DNA from: Bacteroidia bacterium
GTDB lineage: Bacteria; Bacteroidota; Bacteroidia; Flavobacteriales; Flavobacteriaceae
NCBI GenBank assembly: GCA_030425715.1
Contig: JAUIAA010000086.1
Location: 1-8,235, forward strand
Direction: 5' to 3'
DNA length: 8,235 bases
The number at the start of each line of letters is the position of its first letter. The stretch's first letter is position 1. The notes under the pieces were generated by a model. That model was not told where the DNA came from. It worked only from the letters and a program-made list of their open reading frames with translations, and did no database searches. Shown here one piece after another: positions 6,835 to 8,235 of this stretch. The position numbers were made by a program, and so were the translations under genes.

Positions 6835-7939
6835 AATTTTTAATGATTCCTTCGAGTTTTTTTTCTTCATTTTCCCAGGTATATTTTGATTGAATTTTTT
6901 GAATATTTGCTTGAAATGTTTGATACAGGCTTTTATTAAAAAGAATTTCTCGCGCTGTTTTGGCTAGTTCTTTTGAGCAATGTGTAGTGGTAACTAAACC
7001 AATATTATTTTCGCTAATTATTTTGGTAACTAAAACTCTGTTAGAAGCTAAAATAGGAGTTTCACACTGTATATAATCAAATATTTTATTGGGTAAACTG
7101 TACTCATAATTTAGATTGGTCTTTTTGTCTAAAGATAATCCTAAGTCGGCAATTTTGGTGTATTCTAATAATTCGGCATGCGGCATTTTCTCTTTGAGAA
7201 AAACTTTTTCCGATAAATTATTTTCTTTAATCAAATTTTTTAAATCTTCAAAAACATCTCCTCCTCCAATCACATAAAGTACTGCATTTTCAAGGTATTG
7301 CATCATTAAAACAGCTTCTTCGGCACCCCTATCTCTATTGATTCCAGTGCCTTGAAGAATAATCATTTTTTTGTCCCCTTTCACTTTTTTTAAAAGCTCT
7401 GGATTTATTTTTTTGTTTTTCAATGGTGGAGATAAGTTGCGAATGACATGAACAGGAACGCGATATTTTTTTTGGTAAAATTCCTGAATTTTATGATTTA
7501 CAGTGATTACATTTTTTAGTTTTTGGAAAATATATTTTTCAATAGTTAGCCATATTTTTTTAATTTTTGGGCGATGGGTTAATTCGGGAACTTCAGTAAA
7601 AATTTCATGGCTGTCATAAATAAGCTTTTTACCCAAAAGTTTATGGATGATAAAATTTGGGAGTAACGTATCTAAATCATTAGCATAGAGTAAATCTTTT
7701 TTAGAGAATAGAAGCAGAAAAAATAAGCGAATATTATATGTTGCGTAAAATAGAAATCCGTTGTTAAACAGCAATTTAAATCGTTTGGTTTTGTAATTTC
7801 TTTGTAAAAAAATACTATTGGGAAGCATTCTTCCCACCAATAACACCTCATAATTCAGTTTTAAAAATGTATCACATATTTTTGAAGCCCGCTGGTCGGT
7901 GGTTAAATCGTTAGTTACAGATACAATTACTCTAGGCAA
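6827..7939 (-). CDS. GT4-type (GT-B fold) glycosyltransferase with TTG start
   Basis: The 370-residue protein looks like a GT-B retaining glycosyltransferase. Its N-terminal domain contains VTNDLTTDQRASKICD (8-23), NDLDTLLP (87-94) and YDSHEIFTEVPEL (108-120). The C-terminal nucleotide-sugar domain contains QGTGINRDRG (196-205), VIGGGD (223-228) and EYSLPNKIFDYI (279-290), the usual donor-binding region. The classic E-x7-E pair is not clear here. A hydrophobic segment at 63-79 may dock it to the inner membrane. The start is inferred as TTG at 7937-7939: the frame meets a TAA at 7952-7954 upstream with no ATG between, and the first internal Met (residue 38) would remove the first beta strand. 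I saw no clear promoter for it in the upstream gap. It probably adds a sugar in surface polysaccharide or glycolipid synthesis; donor and product are unknown. Confidence 0.85.
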   Translation of the reverse strand: MPRVIVSVTNDLTTDQRASKICDTFLKLNYEVLLVGRMLPNSIFLQRNYKTKRFKLLFNNGFLFYATYNIRLFFLLLFSKKDLLYANDLDTLLPNFIIHKLLGKKLIYDSHEIFTEVPELTHRPKIKKIWLTIEKYIFQKLKNVITVNHKIQEFYQKKYRVPVHVIRNLSPPLKNKKINPELLKKVKGDKKMIILQGTGINRDRGAEEAVLMMQYLENAVLYVIGGGDVFEDLKNLIKENNLSEKVFLKEKMPHAELLEYTKIADLGLSLDKKTNLNYEYSLPNKIFDYIQCETPILASNRVLVTKIISENNIGLVTTTHCSKELAKTAREILFNKSLYQTFQANIQKIQSKYTWENEEKKLEGIIKNCN

Positions 7940-7990
7940 ATTTTCGGTATTTTAATATATGGAAAATTAGTTTTGATTGAGGTTATAAAA

Positions 7991-8006
7991 CTTCCAACAA
8001 AGGAAG
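7991..8006. repeat. Inverted repeat in the divergent gap before the NusG-like gene
   Basis: CTTCC and GGAAG flank a six-base spacer AACAAA. It sits where the -33 region of the NusG-like promoter would be (about 20-35 bp upstream of the -7 element), so a protein bound here could affect that gene. Five-base arms can arise by chance, and no regulator family is recognised from the sequence. Confidence 0.25.
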
Positions 8007-8026
8007 GTATAAAAGTATTAAATATT

Positions 8027-8034
8027 TATATTTG
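8027..8034 (+). promoter_or_regulatory. Candidate -7 element of the NusG-like gene promoter
   Basis: TATATTTG matches TAnnTTTG exactly and is followed by TGCCAC, giving a predicted start near 8041 and a leader of about 50 nt. No TTTG is visible 19 bp upstream, so the promoter may be weak or need an activator. UpxY-type genes are known to need leader RNA sequences for antitermination of their own operon, so this leader may be functional as RNA. Confidence 0.5.
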
Positions 8035-8092
8035 TGCCACCAACCAAAATACTCTAAGTACATGTTTTATTTTACCCCTAAAAGATACAATA

Positions 8093-8235
8093 ATGGAATT
8101 GAGTAAACCCGAAATGAATAAAAACTGGTATGCCATTTTTACCAAACCTCGTTCAGAAAAGAAAGTTTTTGAACTTTCAAGGTTTGTCAATGCGCCTGAT
8201 TCATATACACGGATTTCATTTCAACGGTTTATCGT
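8093..8235 (+). CDS. NusG-like (UpxY-type) transcription antiterminator, N-terminal fragment, possibly frameshifted
   Basis: The frame is open from the ATG at 8093 to the right edge (47 codons). The segment NWYAIFTKPRSEKKV (residues 11-25) is the characteristic first strand and helix of the NusG NGN domain. Proteins of this kind in Bacteroidota are mostly UpxY-type paralogues at the head of capsule or O-antigen operons, where they let RNA polymerase read through the locus; the nearby glycosyltransferases fit that. A second ATG at 8114 (MNKNWY) is an equally plausible start. After residue 27 the in-frame sequence no longer resembles the family. From about 8206 another frame (starting YTDFISTVYR) looks closer to the expected strand before the QWSDR motif, so a frameshift is possible. 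Core NusG cannot be fully excluded, but the absence of translation or ribosomal genes nearby argues against it. Confidence 0.6.
   Translation, partial: MELSKPEMNKNWYAIFTKPRSEKKVFELSRFVNAPDSYTRISFQRFI

Overview
The window is A+T-rich DNA that reads as a member of the Bacteroidota, most likely a marine or host-associated Flavobacteriia. The reasons are the exact TAnnTTTG promoter -7 elements in every divergent intergenic gap, the absence of purine-rich Shine-Dalgarno sites, and the protein families: a TlpA-like lipoprotein, a very long periplasmic TPR protein, an outer-membrane barrel related to TonB-dependent receptors, an FtsE with the FQDFKLL motif, and a NusG/UpxY-like antiterminator. The genus cannot be told from this window.

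Left part (1-5122, all on the minus strand). Reading with transcription, a TlpA-family thioredoxin lipoprotein (5122-3887) comes first. A 130-bp gap with a candidate promoter follows, then a 1005-residue secreted TPR-repeat protein (3756-739). Only 17 bp later comes an outer-membrane beta-barrel gene that runs off the left edge (721-1). The TPR and barrel genes look like one operon and plausibly form one envelope machine.

Middle part (5271-6826, plus strand). ftsE and a family 2 glycosyltransferase are 2 bp apart and probably translationally coupled. The 148-bp gap between tlpA and ftsE holds two divergent -7 elements whose upstream promoter regions overlap. No ftsX is present here.

Right part (6827-8235). 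A GT4-type glycosyltransferase lies on the minus strand and converges on the GT2 gene with zero intergenic bases; the two stop codons sit inside a 12-bp perfect palindrome. This gene appears to start at TTG. Divergent from it, after a 153-bp gap with a TATATTTG promoter element, is the N-terminus of a NusG-like (UpxY-type) protein cut by the right edge. Such regulators commonly head surface-polysaccharide operons, so the right edge may be the border of a polysaccharide locus.

No stretch longer than 300 bp lacks a gene. I see no RNA genes, IS elements, CRISPR arrays or convincing intrinsic terminators. The items most worth a second look are the TPR/plug-less barrel pair, the internal duplication in the TlpA lipoprotein, and the odd NusG-like fragment at the right edge.
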